A stretch of 64,000 nucleotides of DNA, from positions 434,001-498,000 of the forward strand of contig NZ_JAKRNM010000001.1 of the NCBI RefSeq assembly GCF_022346995.1, given 5' to 3'. The notes beneath the pieces were generated by a model, which saw only the letters and a list, made by a program, of their open reading frames with translations, searched no databases and was not told where the DNA came from. The position numbers and the translations under genes are program-made. Shown here in pieces: positions 25,922-35,559 of this stretch (the stretch's first letter is position 1; every line of letters starts with the position of its first letter). The stretch is from Paenibacillus sp. ACRRY (lineage in GTDB: Bacteria; Bacillota; Bacilli; Paenibacillales; Paenibacillaceae).

Positions 25922-26806
25922 TTATTTTAATTTGGGGTCAAGCGCGTCGCGCAGTCCATCGCCAAACAGGTTGAAACCAATCACGAGCGTAGAAATGGCC
26001 AATCCCGGAAAAAGGGCCAAATACGGTGCGCTGAACATGTAGTCGCGCCCACTGCTTAGCAATGCGCCCCATTCCGCCGAAGGAGGCTGCGCTCCCAGAC
26101 CGAGGAAGGACAAACCTGCTGCCGACAAAATCGCAGTGGCGAGACGTAATGTCACCTGTACGATAATCGGGGACATAATGTTCGGCAGAATGTGCACGAG
26201 AATGATACGCAGATCGCTTCCCCCAAGCGTTCGGATCGAGTCGATATATTCGAGCTTGCGGACTGTTAACGTTGAACCACGCACAATGCGGGCAAACATC
26301 GGGATGGAAAAAACACCGACTGCGATCATGACATTAATGAGGCTTGCGCCCAATGCACTGACAATTGCTAGTGCGAGAAGAATACCAGGAAAGGCGAGCA
26401 GGATGTCCATGATCCTCATGATGATTGCATCCAGCCAGCCGCCATAATAACCTGCGATCAGTCCGAAAAGGATTCCGAAGACGGCTCCTATGGTGACAGC
26501 TGCAATGCCTATCAATAGGGATAGGCGCGTGCCGTAAATGATCCGACTTAATAAGTCACGACCTTTGTCGTCAGTGCCCATCCAATGCTCCCAAGATGGC
26601 AGTTGCAACTTATCGGGCAGATGAATGTTGTACGGATCGTACGGGGCGATCCATGGGGCGAGCAGTGCCACGATAATGTAGAAGAAAACGGTGAAACCTC
26701 CCGCAGAGGCGAGTTTGTTTGCAGTGATTCGGGTCAATACCTTCCGCATTGAACCAGGTCTTTTGGCTGAGTGAGAAGCAGCAGTTGTGATCGTGGCTTG
26801 ACTCAT
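25922..26806 (-). CDS. dppC: DppC-type ABC transporter permease
   Basis: A 294-residue permease with an N-terminal cytoplasmic segment, then six helices. The family motifs HWMGTDDKGRDLLSRIIYGTR and AAGLSFLGLGAQPPSAEWG are clear. A perfect AAGGAGG site precedes the ATG. It is the first gene of the minus-strand transport operon and is divergent from the amidohydrolase operon, which carries the matching binding-protein gene. The order C-B-D-F differs from the usual B-C-D-F. Confidence 0.94.
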   Translation of the reverse strand: MSQATITTAASHSAKRPGSMRKVLTRITANKLASAGGFTVFFYIIVALLAPWIAPYDPYNIHLPDKLQLPSWEHWMGTDDKGRDLLSRIIYGTRLSLLIGIAAVTIGAVFGILFGLIAGYYGGWLDAIIMRIMDILLAFPGILLALAIVSALGASLINVMIAVGVFSIPMFARIVRGSTLTVRKLEYIDSIRTLGGSDLRIILVHILPNIMSPIIVQVTLRLATAILSAAGLSFLGLGAQPPSAEWGALLSSGRDYMFSAPYLALFPGLAISTLVIGFNLFGDGLRDALDPKLK

Positions 26807-26827
26807 AGGCGCCTCCTTAAGAATTTT

Positions 26828-26983
26828 ATGTTACTAAAACTAACATATAAATCAGAAAAATAAATGATTTTTATGAAATAAGTAAAGATATTTAAAAACG
26901 AAGTAAAAATCATGTAAATAAACATGACAAATTATCGTTACAATGAGATTCAAGGCAGGCATAACCGCCTTCAATCGTATAAT
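26828..26983. promoter_or_regulatory. divergent control region between dppC and the amidohydrolase operon
   Basis: Inverted repeats lie at 26828-26846 (ATGTTA-N7-TAACAT) and 26911-26926 (CATGT-N6-ACATG). An AAGGC/GCCTT stem lies at 26952-26971, just upstream of a perfect TATAAT (26978-26983) that probably serves the plus-strand operon. No good -35 accompanies that -10, suggesting activator dependence. Shared control of both operons is inference. Confidence 0.4.
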
Positions 26984-27009
26984 CCAAAGCCGAAAAGGGG
27001 AGATGTGGC

Positions 27010-28305
27010 TTGAGCAGTATGGATTCAACCAGCTTCTGGCTGCGCAACGTTCGGATCGAACGTGGCTACGAAGTTGCAGGAGATGTCGTTCGCAGTACAC
27101 AAACGGAATTGAGTCATGTGTTCATTCAAGATGGAGTAATTGCACAAGTCGTCGCGTCTGACGGCATTCCCCCCAATATGGGAGAAGCAGAGGGAATGGA
27201 CAATAATTCTGTCTATGACGGAAGGGATCTGCTATTGTTGCCTTCGTTTAGGGAGAAACATATTCACTTGGACAAAACTCTCTTAGGTGAGCCATGGCAG
27301 GCGGTTATTCCTGCTCATGGCGTAGCGGGGCGATGCGAGGTTGAAAAGCGAATTCTTCCAAGGCTGTCCACTTCTCCACTTGAAAGGTCCAATCATTTGT
27401 TGGAACGTTTGATTGAAGCAGGTTCTACGCATATACGGACCCATGTAGACGTGTATCCGGAAGTGGGGACGATACAACTTGGTCCAATTCAAGAACTGCT
27501 CCACACTTATCGCAACACGTTAACGTACGAGATTGTTGCTTTTCCACAGCATGGTTTGTTGCGTTCCGGCAGCAAGGAGCTGGTCCGCGAAGCCCTACGT
27601 CAAGGAGCACATTTAGTCGGAGGCGTTGACCCTGCAACGATGGACGTGGATCTGGAAGCCAGTTTGCAAACGATGGTGGAGCTTGCAGTTGAGGCAGGCG
27701 CAGGTATCGATCTGCATTTGCACGATCCCGATTATTTGGGCACATATACGATGAAGCGCTTGGCCGCTTTGTCGATGGAGGCTGGTTTACAGGGAAAGGT
27801 TTCAATCAGCCACGCGTTTGCCTTGGGTGAAGTGAGCGAAGTGGAAGCGAGAGTCACAGCCGAATTGCTGGCCGAATCAGGAATTACGATTATTACGAGC
27901 GCACCTCATGGTCGCGTCATCCCGCCAATTCCTTTGTTATGGGAGCACGGAGTCAGCGTTGAAGCAGGCTGCGATAATGTTTATGACACATGGCAGCCAT
28001 TCGGAAATGGTGACGTACTGGAGCGTGCATCAAGGCTTGCGGAGCGGTTTGCATGGATTGATGAACGTGCTTTGGCACGGTCGCTAAGGCTCATAACAGG
28101 CGGGAAAGAAACGTTAAACATTCATGGCGAACGTGAATGGCCCGCTCCTGGCGATGCGGCTGATTTTGTACTGATAGATGCGAGCTGCGCAGCTGAAGCG
28201 GTGGCCCGCAGAGGGGCTCGGGAGGCTGTTTTTTCAAAAGGGCGCCTTGTATGGGATAGCCGGCAGGGTCACCGAAAAGGAAACATTTTAATCGGAAAGG
28301 AATGA
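27010..28305 (+). CDS. cytosine deaminase-like amidohydrolase, paralogue 1
   Basis: A 431-residue amidohydrolase-superfamily protein of the CodA type. Metal/catalytic positions are visible: H84-x-H86 (HIHLDK), FPQ (178-180), H236 with D239 (DLHLHD), H268 (SHAF) and D322 (CDNVYDTW). Such enzymes deaminate or hydrolyse C-N bonds of cytosine-like rings, triazines or related heterocycles in the cytosol. The TTG start has AAGGGGAG upstream; ATG 27019 is an alternative. Its stop overlaps paralogue 2 (ATGA). It is first in the plus-strand operon, divergent from dppCBDF. Confidence 0.88.
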   Translation: MSSMDSTSFWLRNVRIERGYEVAGDVVRSTQTELSHVFIQDGVIAQVVASDGIPPNMGEAEGMDNNSVYDGRDLLLLPSFREKHIHLDKTLLGEPWQAVIPAHGVAGRCEVEKRILPRLSTSPLERSNHLLERLIEAGSTHIRTHVDVYPEVGTIQLGPIQELLHTYRNTLTYEIVAFPQHGLLRSGSKELVREALRQGAHLVGGVDPATMDVDLEASLQTMVELAVEAGAGIDLHLHDPDYLGTYTMKRLAALSMEAGLQGKVSISHAFALGEVSEVEARVTAELLAESGITIITSAPHGRVIPPIPLLWEHGVSVEAGCDNVYDTWQPFGNGDVLERASRLAERFAWIDERALARSLRLITGGKETLNIHGEREWPAPGDAADFVLIDASCAAEAVARRGAREAVFSKGRLVWDSRQGHRKGNILIGKE

Positions 28306-29597
28306 GGGTCATTTTACAGCATCAGGATCATCCGTATTGGTTGCGTAATGTTTGTCTGGAGCAAGGTTATCGGTACGAGAACAATCATATCGTGGGAACG
28401 ATGACCGGAAAGTTTGATCTATGGATCGAAAAAGGAAAAATCATGATGATCGTAGAGGCTGAGAGCAGGACTGAGCAGGAATCACCATACGGATTAAGTA
28501 GAGATGCATGCATTGGAGAAGTTAGGCAAGGCTTGCAAGGTCCTGACCGGGATGCGAAGGGCATGCTTCTCCTGCCTGGTTTCAGAGAAATGCATATTCA
28601 TATCGACAAAACGTATTATGGTGGACCATGGATTGCGCCTACGCCGCCCGAAAACATCTTTAAACGGATGGCAGAGGAACGCGAGTTGTTGCCGCGACAA
28701 TTGAAGCACTCTAAGGAGCGGGCCTTGAAGCTGCTGTCCCTATTCCAATCCAGCGGTGTTACTCATGTACGCACTCACTGTAATATCGATCCACAGGTAG
28801 GACTTGGCAATCTGGAGGCCACAACAATGGCAATATCTCAATTCAGTGACCGTTTGTCCTGCGAAATTGTAGCATTCCCCCAGCATGGTTTGCTTCGCAG
28901 CGGCGTTGTTTCTGAAATGAGGGAAGCGATGCGAAGGGGCGCGCGTTGGGTAGGTGGAGTGGACCCTGGCAACGTGGACAACAACATTGAGAAGTCACTG
29001 GCCACGATTTTGGATATTGCCGTTGAAGCTGATGCAGGAGTGGATATCCATATTCACGATCCGGGCCAACTGGGTGTATTTACCATGATTCGGCTGGCTG
29101 CAATGACTGAACAGGCAGGATGGCAGGGGAGAGTGAACGTAAGCCATGCACTGGCATTTGCTGATATAGGGGAAGCGGTGCAGGAACAGTTGGCCGAACG
29201 ATTTGCTGAACTGGGAATGTCGATTACATCAACGGTGCCTCTCAACCGCTGGATGCCGTATTCTTTGTTAAAGAAACATGGTGTTCGTGTGGAGCTGGGC
29301 GAGGATACGATCACGGATCACTGGGGGCCATTCGGCCGCGGAGACATGCTGGAACGTGCTGGACGACTGGCTGAGCGTGAACGCTGGAGTTCGGAGCGCG
29401 GATTGGCCGAAACCCTTGGATACATAACGGGAGGCATAACCCCACTGGATGATCGGGGGAACATGCAATGGCCTCGTCCTGGTGATGACGCCACTGCCGT
29501 GCTGGTCGAGGCATCCTGCTCGGCTGAAGCTGTGGCAAGGCGATCGACGCGCGGCGGACTCTTATACAAAGGGTTGGTCGTTAACGGAGAACTCTAA
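28302..29597 (+). CDS. cytosine deaminase-like amidohydrolase, paralogue 2
   Basis: A 431-residue paralogue with the same architecture: H98-x-H100 (HIHIDK), FPQHGLLRSG, H250 with D253 (DIHIHD), H282 (SHAL) and D335 (EDTITDHW). The residue after the metal Asp is Thr, where CodA has Asp314, which shapes the pyrimidine pocket, so specificity probably differs from cytosine. It is translationally coupled to paralogue 1 and followed after 36 bases by the dppA-type binding protein. Confidence 0.88.
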   Translation: MRVILQHQDHPYWLRNVCLEQGYRYENNHIVGTMTGKFDLWIEKGKIMMIVEAESRTEQESPYGLSRDACIGEVRQGLQGPDRDAKGMLLLPGFREMHIHIDKTYYGGPWIAPTPPENIFKRMAEERELLPRQLKHSKERALKLLSLFQSSGVTHVRTHCNIDPQVGLGNLEATTMAISQFSDRLSCEIVAFPQHGLLRSGVVSEMREAMRRGARWVGGVDPGNVDNNIEKSLATILDIAVEADAGVDIHIHDPGQLGVFTMIRLAAMTEQAGWQGRVNVSHALAFADIGEAVQEQLAERFAELGMSITSTVPLNRWMPYSLLKKHGVRVELGEDTITDHWGPFGRGDMLERAGRLAERERWSSERGLAETLGYITGGITPLDDRGNMQWPRPGDDATAVLVEASCSAEAVARRSTRGGLLYKGLVVNGEL

Positions 29598-29633
29598 TAT
29601 AAAGTCACCATCATTCCATAAGGAAAGTAGGAC

Positions 29634-31196
29634 ATGCACATGAAAAAAAGAGGACTTATTACCAGTTTATTGACTCTGTCCATGACACTTGTCATTAGTG
29701 CGTGTTCGTCTGGGGGTTCTACAGCTTCCGGCGGCGAACCCACCACACCGGGAGAACGCCAAGCTGGCGGAACACTTGTGATCGCGCGGCAGAGCGACGC
29801 CAACAATTTGGACCCACAATACAGCTCCCAGATCAATTCTATGGCCGTCTATCATCACAAAATCACAGAAGGCCTTGTCTTGATGGACAAAAACAGCAAA
29901 TATCAACCAGCACTTGCTACGGAGTGGACACAGGTGGACGATACGACATGGGAATTCAAGCTGCGCGAGGACGTGATGTTCCATGACGGTACTCCGTTTA
30001 ACGCGGAAGCGGTGCAGAAAACGTTCGCACGGATTCCAAGTACACCCAAAGCGGGCATGTTTTCGATGATCAAAGAAGTTACAGTGCTGGATGACTACAC
30101 CGTCCAGTTCGTGCTTGAATACCCTTATGCTGCGATTATGTCCTTGCTTGCCAGTGCGGAAGGCAACATCTTAAGCCCTGTTTCTTTGGAAAAAGCAGGT
30201 ACGGATATGGTGAAGGAACCTGTAGGGACTGGACCATTTGTATTTGAATCCTGGACACCAGGTGATAAAATCGTGCTCGCCAAAAACGAAAACTACTGGG
30301 GGGACAAACCGAATATCGATAAAGTCGAATTCAGAACCGTACCTGAAGATACGACGCGGTTAGCCATGGTTGAGACAGGAGAGGCGCAAGTGGCGGAGCA
30401 AGTTCCTTCCACGGAGATTGCCCGGATTGAGGCATCTGCAACGATGAAGCTGGGTCGTTATGAAGCTTTTGCGACAGACCATATCGGCTTCAATACTAGC
30501 AAGGAGCCGTTTGACAATAAGCTGGTTCGTCAGGCCATAGCGTATGCGGTGGACAAAGAATCGATCGTCAGCGGTGTGTACAACAACATTGGCAAAGTAA
30601 CGGATTCCACACTCGGACCAACGGTCATCGGTTATAGCCCTAATGTCAAAGGTTACAGCTACGACCTGAACAAAGCCAAATCGCTGCTTACTGAGGCGGG
30701 GTACCCAGAAGGGTTTACCGCAACGCTCTATACCAGCGACAACAAAACAAGAGTGAATGTGGCGGAAGTGCTGCAATCCCAATTGAAAGGCATTGGCATA
30801 AACCTTGAAGTGAAAGTGTTGGAATTTGGGGCGTATATCGATGCGGCAGCCAAAGGAGAAACCGAAATGTTCCTCAGCGGATGGGGAAATGCAACCGGTG
30901 ATGCGGATTATAATCAAATCAACCTGTTGCACAGCAGTTCCAAAGGCGTTCCGGGCAATCATTCGTTCTATAGCAACCCTGAAGTGGATCAACTAATTGA
31001 AGATAGTCGCAAAGAAACCGATCCTGAGAAACGTACCACCATTTTTGAAAAAGCCATTCAGATCGAACTGAACGACGTGCCGATTCTTCCGTTCCGCAAT
31101 GGCGAAAATCTTGCTGCGCTTTCGAAGGATGTGGACGGGGTATGGATCAGCCCATCCGGTTTTGTAGAAATAAACACGGCGAGCTTTCTGAAATAA
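29634..31196 (+). CDS. dppA: oligopeptide/dipeptide-type ABC substrate-binding lipoprotein
   Basis: A 520-residue SBP_bac_5 protein: signal peptide with lipobox ISAC (lipid-anchored Cys24), then a Ser/Gly linker. Motifs include LDPQYSS, W.FKLREDVMFHDGTPFNAEAV, GTGPFVFESW and NENYWGDKP. It is the missing binding-protein partner of the divergent dppCBDF genes, so the transporter is complete but split between two operons. It is embedded between amidohydrolase genes, which ties the imported ligand to their substrates. ATG 29634 or ATG 29640 may be used. Confidence 0.92.
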   Translation: MHMKKRGLITSLLTLSMTLVISACSSGGSTASGGEPTTPGERQAGGTLVIARQSDANNLDPQYSSQINSMAVYHHKITEGLVLMDKNSKYQPALATEWTQVDDTTWEFKLREDVMFHDGTPFNAEAVQKTFARIPSTPKAGMFSMIKEVTVLDDYTVQFVLEYPYAAIMSLLASAEGNILSPVSLEKAGTDMVKEPVGTGPFVFESWTPGDKIVLAKNENYWGDKPNIDKVEFRTVPEDTTRLAMVETGEAQVAEQVPSTEIARIEASATMKLGRYEAFATDHIGFNTSKEPFDNKLVRQAIAYAVDKESIVSGVYNNIGKVTDSTLGPTVIGYSPNVKGYSYDLNKAKSLLTEAGYPEGFTATLYTSDNKTRVNVAEVLQSQLKGIGINLEVKVLEFGAYIDAAAKGETEMFLSGWGNATGDADYNQINLLHSSSKGVPGNHSFYSNPEVDQLIEDSRKETDPEKRTTIFEKAIQIELNDVPILPFRNGENLAALSKDVDGVWISPSGFVEINTASFLK

Positions 31197-31213
31197 CGGA
31201 CGGAGGAGTGGGG

Positions 31214-32509
31214 ATGACAAGTCAGATCATCCGAAATTGCAGAATTTCGGAAAGCAATGAATTACATGACCTCTGGATACGCGATGAAAAGATAGAAAGA
31301 ATCATGCCATCGACCCTTGATGGGGAATCAATAGTGGATATCAGGTTGACGGATATCGAAGAGGATGAAGAGCAACGAGCGAGGTTGCCGGGCCAAACGC
31401 TCACATTAGATGCTCAGGGAGCACTCCTCTTGCCCGGACTCATCGAGCCGCATATCCATTTGGAAAAAGCACTTCTACTTGATCGTATGTCTGGCGATGC
31501 TGCCTCATTGCAGGAAGCGATCTCCATGACTGCAGCGCTCAAAGCGGGATTTACTGAAGAAGACATGATCGAAAGATCAGTAGAGGTGATCAATAAACTT
31601 TCTGGTTACGGTGTGACCCAGCTTCGCTGCCATGTTGAAGTGGACCCGATGCTTCAGCTTCGGGCGATGAGCAGTGCATTGGAAGTCAAAGAACGGATGC
31701 GGAGCAAGGTGGATATGCAAATCGTCGTTTTTCCGCAAGAAGGGATTGCGAGTGCTCCGGGAACGGTGGAGTTAATGGAGGAAGCGGTCCGGATGGGGGC
31801 TGACGTGATCGGTGGAATTACGTATGTTGATCCCGACCTGGAGGAACATTCGAAATTTGTATTCGAGCTTGCCGAACGCTCTAACCTGCCGATCGATTTC
31901 CATGCGGATTTTTCACTAAATCCTGAAGATGCTGGAATTATCCACATTGCTCGGAAGACAGTGGAATATGGTTATCAGGGGAATGTGTCTGCTGGACATG
32001 TAACCTCACTCGCCGCCATGTCCCGGGAGAAGGCTTCATTATATGCCGGACAGATTGCGGAGGCGGGTCTGCATCTCATGACACTTCCTGCGACCGATCT
32101 CTACCTGAATGGCCGCGGGGACGATTACAACGTCCGAAGAGGTATTGCGCCAATCGGGTTGCTGCGGGATCACGGCGTAAATGTAATCTATGGTTCAAAC
32201 AATATTCAGAATGCATTTACGCCTTTTGGGAGCGGAAACCCGCTTGATGTGGCTTGGCTGCTTGGCCATGCCGCTTTTATGGGAAGCCGGAAAGACACAG
32301 AGACATTGGTGGAGATGGCAACATACGGTGCGGCAAAGGCTCTGGGTCTTCGAGATTATGGTTTATGGGCCGGAGCACAGGCGGATCTGGTCATGTTTCC
32401 GGTACAGTCGAAGCGACAGTTAATTATTGAGCGCCCGCGGCCAATAGGGGTATGGAAACGGGGTTGCCTGTTGGCGAACGAAAACAGCTTAGAATGGAGA
32501 ATGAAATGA
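31214..32509 (+). CDS. cytosine deaminase-like amidohydrolase, paralogue 3, with altered active site
   Basis: A 431-residue protein. ATG 31214 follows GGAGGAGTGGGG, so the earlier ATG 31142 inside dppA is not used. Overall it follows CodA more closely than its neighbours do (HIHLEK, H80/H82; FPQEG; GHVTS, H262; NVRRGIAPIGLL). Two catalytic positions differ: the CodA Glu217 position (three after H230) is Phe233, and the metal Asp313 position is Asn329 (GSNNIQN). It may be inactive as a deaminase, bind a different metal set, or act as a sensor/partner. It overlaps paralogue 4 by ATGA. Confidence 0.85.
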   Translation: MTSQIIRNCRISESNELHDLWIRDEKIERIMPSTLDGESIVDIRLTDIEEDEEQRARLPGQTLTLDAQGALLLPGLIEPHIHLEKALLLDRMSGDAASLQEAISMTAALKAGFTEEDMIERSVEVINKLSGYGVTQLRCHVEVDPMLQLRAMSSALEVKERMRSKVDMQIVVFPQEGIASAPGTVELMEEAVRMGADVIGGITYVDPDLEEHSKFVFELAERSNLPIDFHADFSLNPEDAGIIHIARKTVEYGYQGNVSAGHVTSLAAMSREKASLYAGQIAEAGLHLMTLPATDLYLNGRGDDYNVRRGIAPIGLLRDHGVNVIYGSNNIQNAFTPFGSGNPLDVAWLLGHAAFMGSRKDTETLVEMATYGAAKALGLRDYGLWAGAQADLVMFPVQSKRQLIIERPRPIGVWKRGCLLANENSLEWRMK

Positions 32510-33663
32510 CTTTCATTGTGAATAATGTGTTGCTTCCCACGGGTTTGCATCGTTTAGTCATCGAAGATGGACGCTTTCGGAATATTGTGCCTGAATCATC
32601 CGATAATAAAGCGGTGACAGTGGAAAGTGGAACACACGCCGAATCGTGGAATGCGACAGGGTTGGTGTATCTCCCGACTTTTGCAGACATGCATTGTCAC
32701 TTGGACAAACACCATATTGGAGAACGCTGGTTTCCATTGGAACCTTTTCAGACTTTGGAGAAGCATCTTGCCTATGAAAAAAGGCTGCTCAGCGAATTGA
32801 AACAACCGGTTAGAGAGCGGGCAAAGTTGCTCGTGGAACAGATGTTGGATTACGGCACCACCCGCATTCGGACTCATGTTGATGTTGATCCAGAGGTGGG
32901 GCTGCGCAACCTGGAAGCTGTTCTGTATGTCAAGGAAGAACTTCGAGATGAAATGGACATCGAGATTGTTGCATTTCCGCAACAAGGGCTGCTTCGTTCT
33001 TCATCGGAGCAGATTGTAAAGGATGCGTTGGCACTTGGCGCCGACCTTGTCGGAGGTGTTGATCCGGCAGGCCTTGACGGGGACATGGAACGTAGTTTGC
33101 AATGCATGTTTGATTTAGCAACGCTCACTGGGAAGGGGATCGATCTTCACCTCCATGATGGAGGTGAAACAGGGCTTGCGACTATGCGGAGATTTGCGGA
33201 ATTGACGATGGAGTCGGGTCTTCGGGAACGTACTGCGGTCAGTCACGCGTATTGTCTGGGTGAAATGACAGACGCTGATGTGCAGCCGATTTTGGATATC
33301 CTTAAAGATGCCGGAGTGAGCCTCATTTCAAGCGTACCAATTGATCGTCCGATGCCTAGAGGTTATCAAATCCTTGATACTGGTGTGAATTTTATGCTTG
33401 GCTCCGATAATATCCGTGATGCTTGGTCGCCTTTTGGCAATGGAGACATGTTGCAGCGTGCATCACGTTTGGCCGAGCGGGAAAACTGGGTTAGCGATGA
33501 GAGATTGCTTGGGACATATCAGTGGGTATCTACCGGCAATTTAATTCCAGCAGAGGGAGATCCCGCGGACTTCTTGCTGGTGCGTGCAATAAATGCTCAA
33601 CATGCTGTGGCGTCTGTCCCGACGAGAGCAGCCGTTTTTAAGAAAGGAATGCGAGTACGTTAA
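32506..33663 (+). CDS. cytosine deaminase-like amidohydrolase, paralogue 4
   Basis: 385 residues from ATG 32506, which overlaps the previous stop (ATGA) and has GGAGA five bases upstream; earlier in-frame ATGs are less well placed. Active-site residues are intact: H63-x-H65 (HCHLDK), FPQQG, H215 with D218 (DLHLHD), H247 (SHAY) and D301 (SDNIRDAW). It is the last gene of the amidohydrolase operon, followed by a terminator. It is shorter at the N-terminus than paralogues 1 and 2. Confidence 0.87.
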   Translation: MTFIVNNVLLPTGLHRLVIEDGRFRNIVPESSDNKAVTVESGTHAESWNATGLVYLPTFADMHCHLDKHHIGERWFPLEPFQTLEKHLAYEKRLLSELKQPVRERAKLLVEQMLDYGTTRIRTHVDVDPEVGLRNLEAVLYVKEELRDEMDIEIVAFPQQGLLRSSSEQIVKDALALGADLVGGVDPAGLDGDMERSLQCMFDLATLTGKGIDLHLHDGGETGLATMRRFAELTMESGLRERTAVSHAYCLGEMTDADVQPILDILKDAGVSLISSVPIDRPMPRGYQILDTGVNFMLGSDNIRDAWSPFGNGDMLQRASRLAERENWVSDERLLGTYQWVSTGNLIPAEGDPADFLLVRAINAQHAVASVPTRAAVFKKGMRVR

Positions 33664-33691
33664 TGTATGAGTTAAAATGTCTGATTACAGC

Positions 33692-33733
33692 AAAACCGGC
33701 CATCTTCTGAAGTGGAGAAGGCCGGTTTTTTTG
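33692..33733 (+). terminator. terminator of the amidohydrolase operon
   Basis: AAAACCGGCC pairs with GGCCGGTTTT (33720-33729) around an 18-base loop; seven T follow the GC-rich stem. It lies about 30 bases after the stop of paralogue 4. Confidence 0.9.
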
Positions 33734-33951
33734 AGTAGTCCATTAAGCTATACATATATGAATACAGAATCACAGAGGTAATTTGGTATATCCCTGCAGG
33801 AACTCACTATATTTAGTTCTTTTTTACATGTTCTTTGTTGTAAAACTGTTTTAAGTGCCGTAATCTTATTTTGATTGACTAGTTTGGTGGATTACTTTTT
33901 TATTTGATAAAGTAACATATTGAGATTATTGAGAAATGGAGAAAAGCTTCG

Positions 33952-35229
33952 ATGAAGTCATCCGATTTAACCCGTCCATTTTACTTTTTGTGGACGACCC
34001 AGACTGCTGCGAATGCAGCAGACGTGCTTTACATTATGGCCCTTACAGTGCTGGTCCTTGATCGAACCGACTCTCTTGTGTCGGCAGCGCTTATGCCGCT
34101 AATGCGTAGCGGAGCCCAAATGTTGAGCAGTTTGATTGCGCCATTACTGATTAATCGTTTCAAGTTGTCCAACCTTCTATTGATGTCGCAAGTCGGGCAA
34201 TTTTTGCTATTCATTTGCCTGGCGGTTTATTTGCAGTTGAACGGAGAGGCTTCATCACTTGTTTTGGTATTTTTGCTTGTATTCGTGATGTCTTTTCTCG
34301 ACGGATGGACAACTCCAGCTCGTAATGCACTTGTTCCACGTCTGGTATTGCGTGAGCAAGGTCTGCTTAAAGCAAACGGACTACTCAGCGTCAGCGACCA
34401 GATTGTGCAATTTGCAGGTTGGGGACTAAGCGGTATCATCGTTGCATTTATGGGAGCTAGCCCCACTTTATTGATCACCGCTGTTATTTATGGTCTTGCC
34501 GCGGTATTTACACTTGGTGTGAAAGAACCCGAGAAGTCGGAAGTCGTTAACAAGGAATTGGAGGCCATTTCTAATGAAATTGCGGAAACTGGCACATCCA
34601 AATGGCATACGTTAACTGAAGGCTGGAAAATGATATGGATGACACCTCGCCTGCGGGTGCTCACCTTTATGGACATCATCGACATGCTCGGGGCATCGAT
34701 TTGGGTAGGCGCATTTACCCTTGCTTTCGTACAAGTTGCACTTGGTCAAGGTGAAGAATGGTGGGGATTTATTAATGCTGCTTATTTTGCAGGGACAATA
34801 GGCGGTGGTTTGCTGGTACTGGCGCTGGCACGGACTATTGGTGACCGTTATTTAACGGTGATGATGATTGGTATGGCTGGATATGGAGTGCTGACCGCGA
34901 TTTACGCACTTAACACGCAGCCTTTCGTTGCTCTTATTTTAGTCATGTTAATGGGGCCTTTTGCGGAACTATCCATTATTAACCGCCGTACATTGATTCA
35001 GCGCAGTGTAGCCAGTCAGCAGCTGCCCACGGTGTTATCTGCTCAAGCTTCACTCATGCATCTCGTATTTTGCATTTCGCTGTTAGGCATGGCTGGACTT
35101 GCCGAATACATCGGGATCGTGAATCTCTATTTGTTCGCAGCTGGACTGACCATTCTAGCACTTTTGGTAGGCTTGCTGAGCCATCGGGCTTTCCGGGACC
35201 AAGGCGCTCAGAGTCATATAAGCGGTTAG
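33952..35229 (+). CDS. MFS transporter (MFS_3, EntS/macrolide-efflux type)
   Basis: A 425-residue protein with about 12 helices. It opens with RPFYFLWTTQTAANAADVLY and contains SFLDGWTTPARNALVPRLV, both typical of MFS_3 exporters such as EntS, TetA(P) and Mef proteins. Possible substrates are antibiotics, siderophores or metabolites. A GGAGA ribosome site lies upstream. A candidate weak promoter (TTGACT with a T-rich -10) is present in the 220-base gap before it. It stands alone with its own terminator and is not obviously linked to the amidohydrolase operon. Confidence 0.88.
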   Translation: MKSSDLTRPFYFLWTTQTAANAADVLYIMALTVLVLDRTDSLVSAALMPLMRSGAQMLSSLIAPLLINRFKLSNLLLMSQVGQFLLFICLAVYLQLNGEASSLVLVFLLVFVMSFLDGWTTPARNALVPRLVLREQGLLKANGLLSVSDQIVQFAGWGLSGIIVAFMGASPTLLITAVIYGLAAVFTLGVKEPEKSEVVNKELEAISNEIAETGTSKWHTLTEGWKMIWMTPRLRVLTFMDIIDMLGASIWVGAFTLAFVQVALGQGEEWWGFINAAYFAGTIGGGLLVLALARTIGDRYLTVMMIGMAGYGVLTAIYALNTQPFVALILVMLMGPFAELSIINRRTLIQRSVASQQLPTVLSAQASLMHLVFCISLLGMAGLAEYIGIVNLYLFAAGLTILALLVGLLSHRAFRDQGAQSHISG

Positions 35230-35273
35230 TCTATGGCATCTACCATGATTAAAAGCCGAAAAGGTTAGCTCAA

Positions 35274-35318
35274 AAAACAAAGGCAGTCTGCGGAAATGGC
35301 AGTCTGTCTTTGTTTTAA
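35274..35318 (+). terminator. terminator after MFS_3 transporter
   Basis: AAAACAAAG (35274-35282) pairs with CTTTGTTTT (35308-35316), with further pairing inside through CAGTCTGC-like repeats. The 3' arm itself supplies the T-rich tail. Confidence 0.7.
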
Positions 35319-35559
35319 CACATAAAATTTGATTCTGTTAGAAGTGTTCCTGAATTTAAGGATCTAAGAGGTAATGAGATGTTATTGGTATTCAGTGTTT
35401 CCAATAAAAAAGATACGGTGATTGAAAGAAGAAATTTCCAGGGAAAATTATTTATTTACATATAAAGAATTGTGAGAAAAATGTCGAAATTGAATAAGCA
35501 TAGATTCTTTACTCCATGAGAGATAGGTCTATTTTGATTCATATATAGGGGGTAATCAT

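Noticed and set aside
29634-31196. Nickel- or heme-binding role for the DppA-type protein
   Set aside because: No sequence feature supports a metal ligand role, and the operon context is amidohydrolases; left as an unspecified Dpp/Opp-type binding protein.
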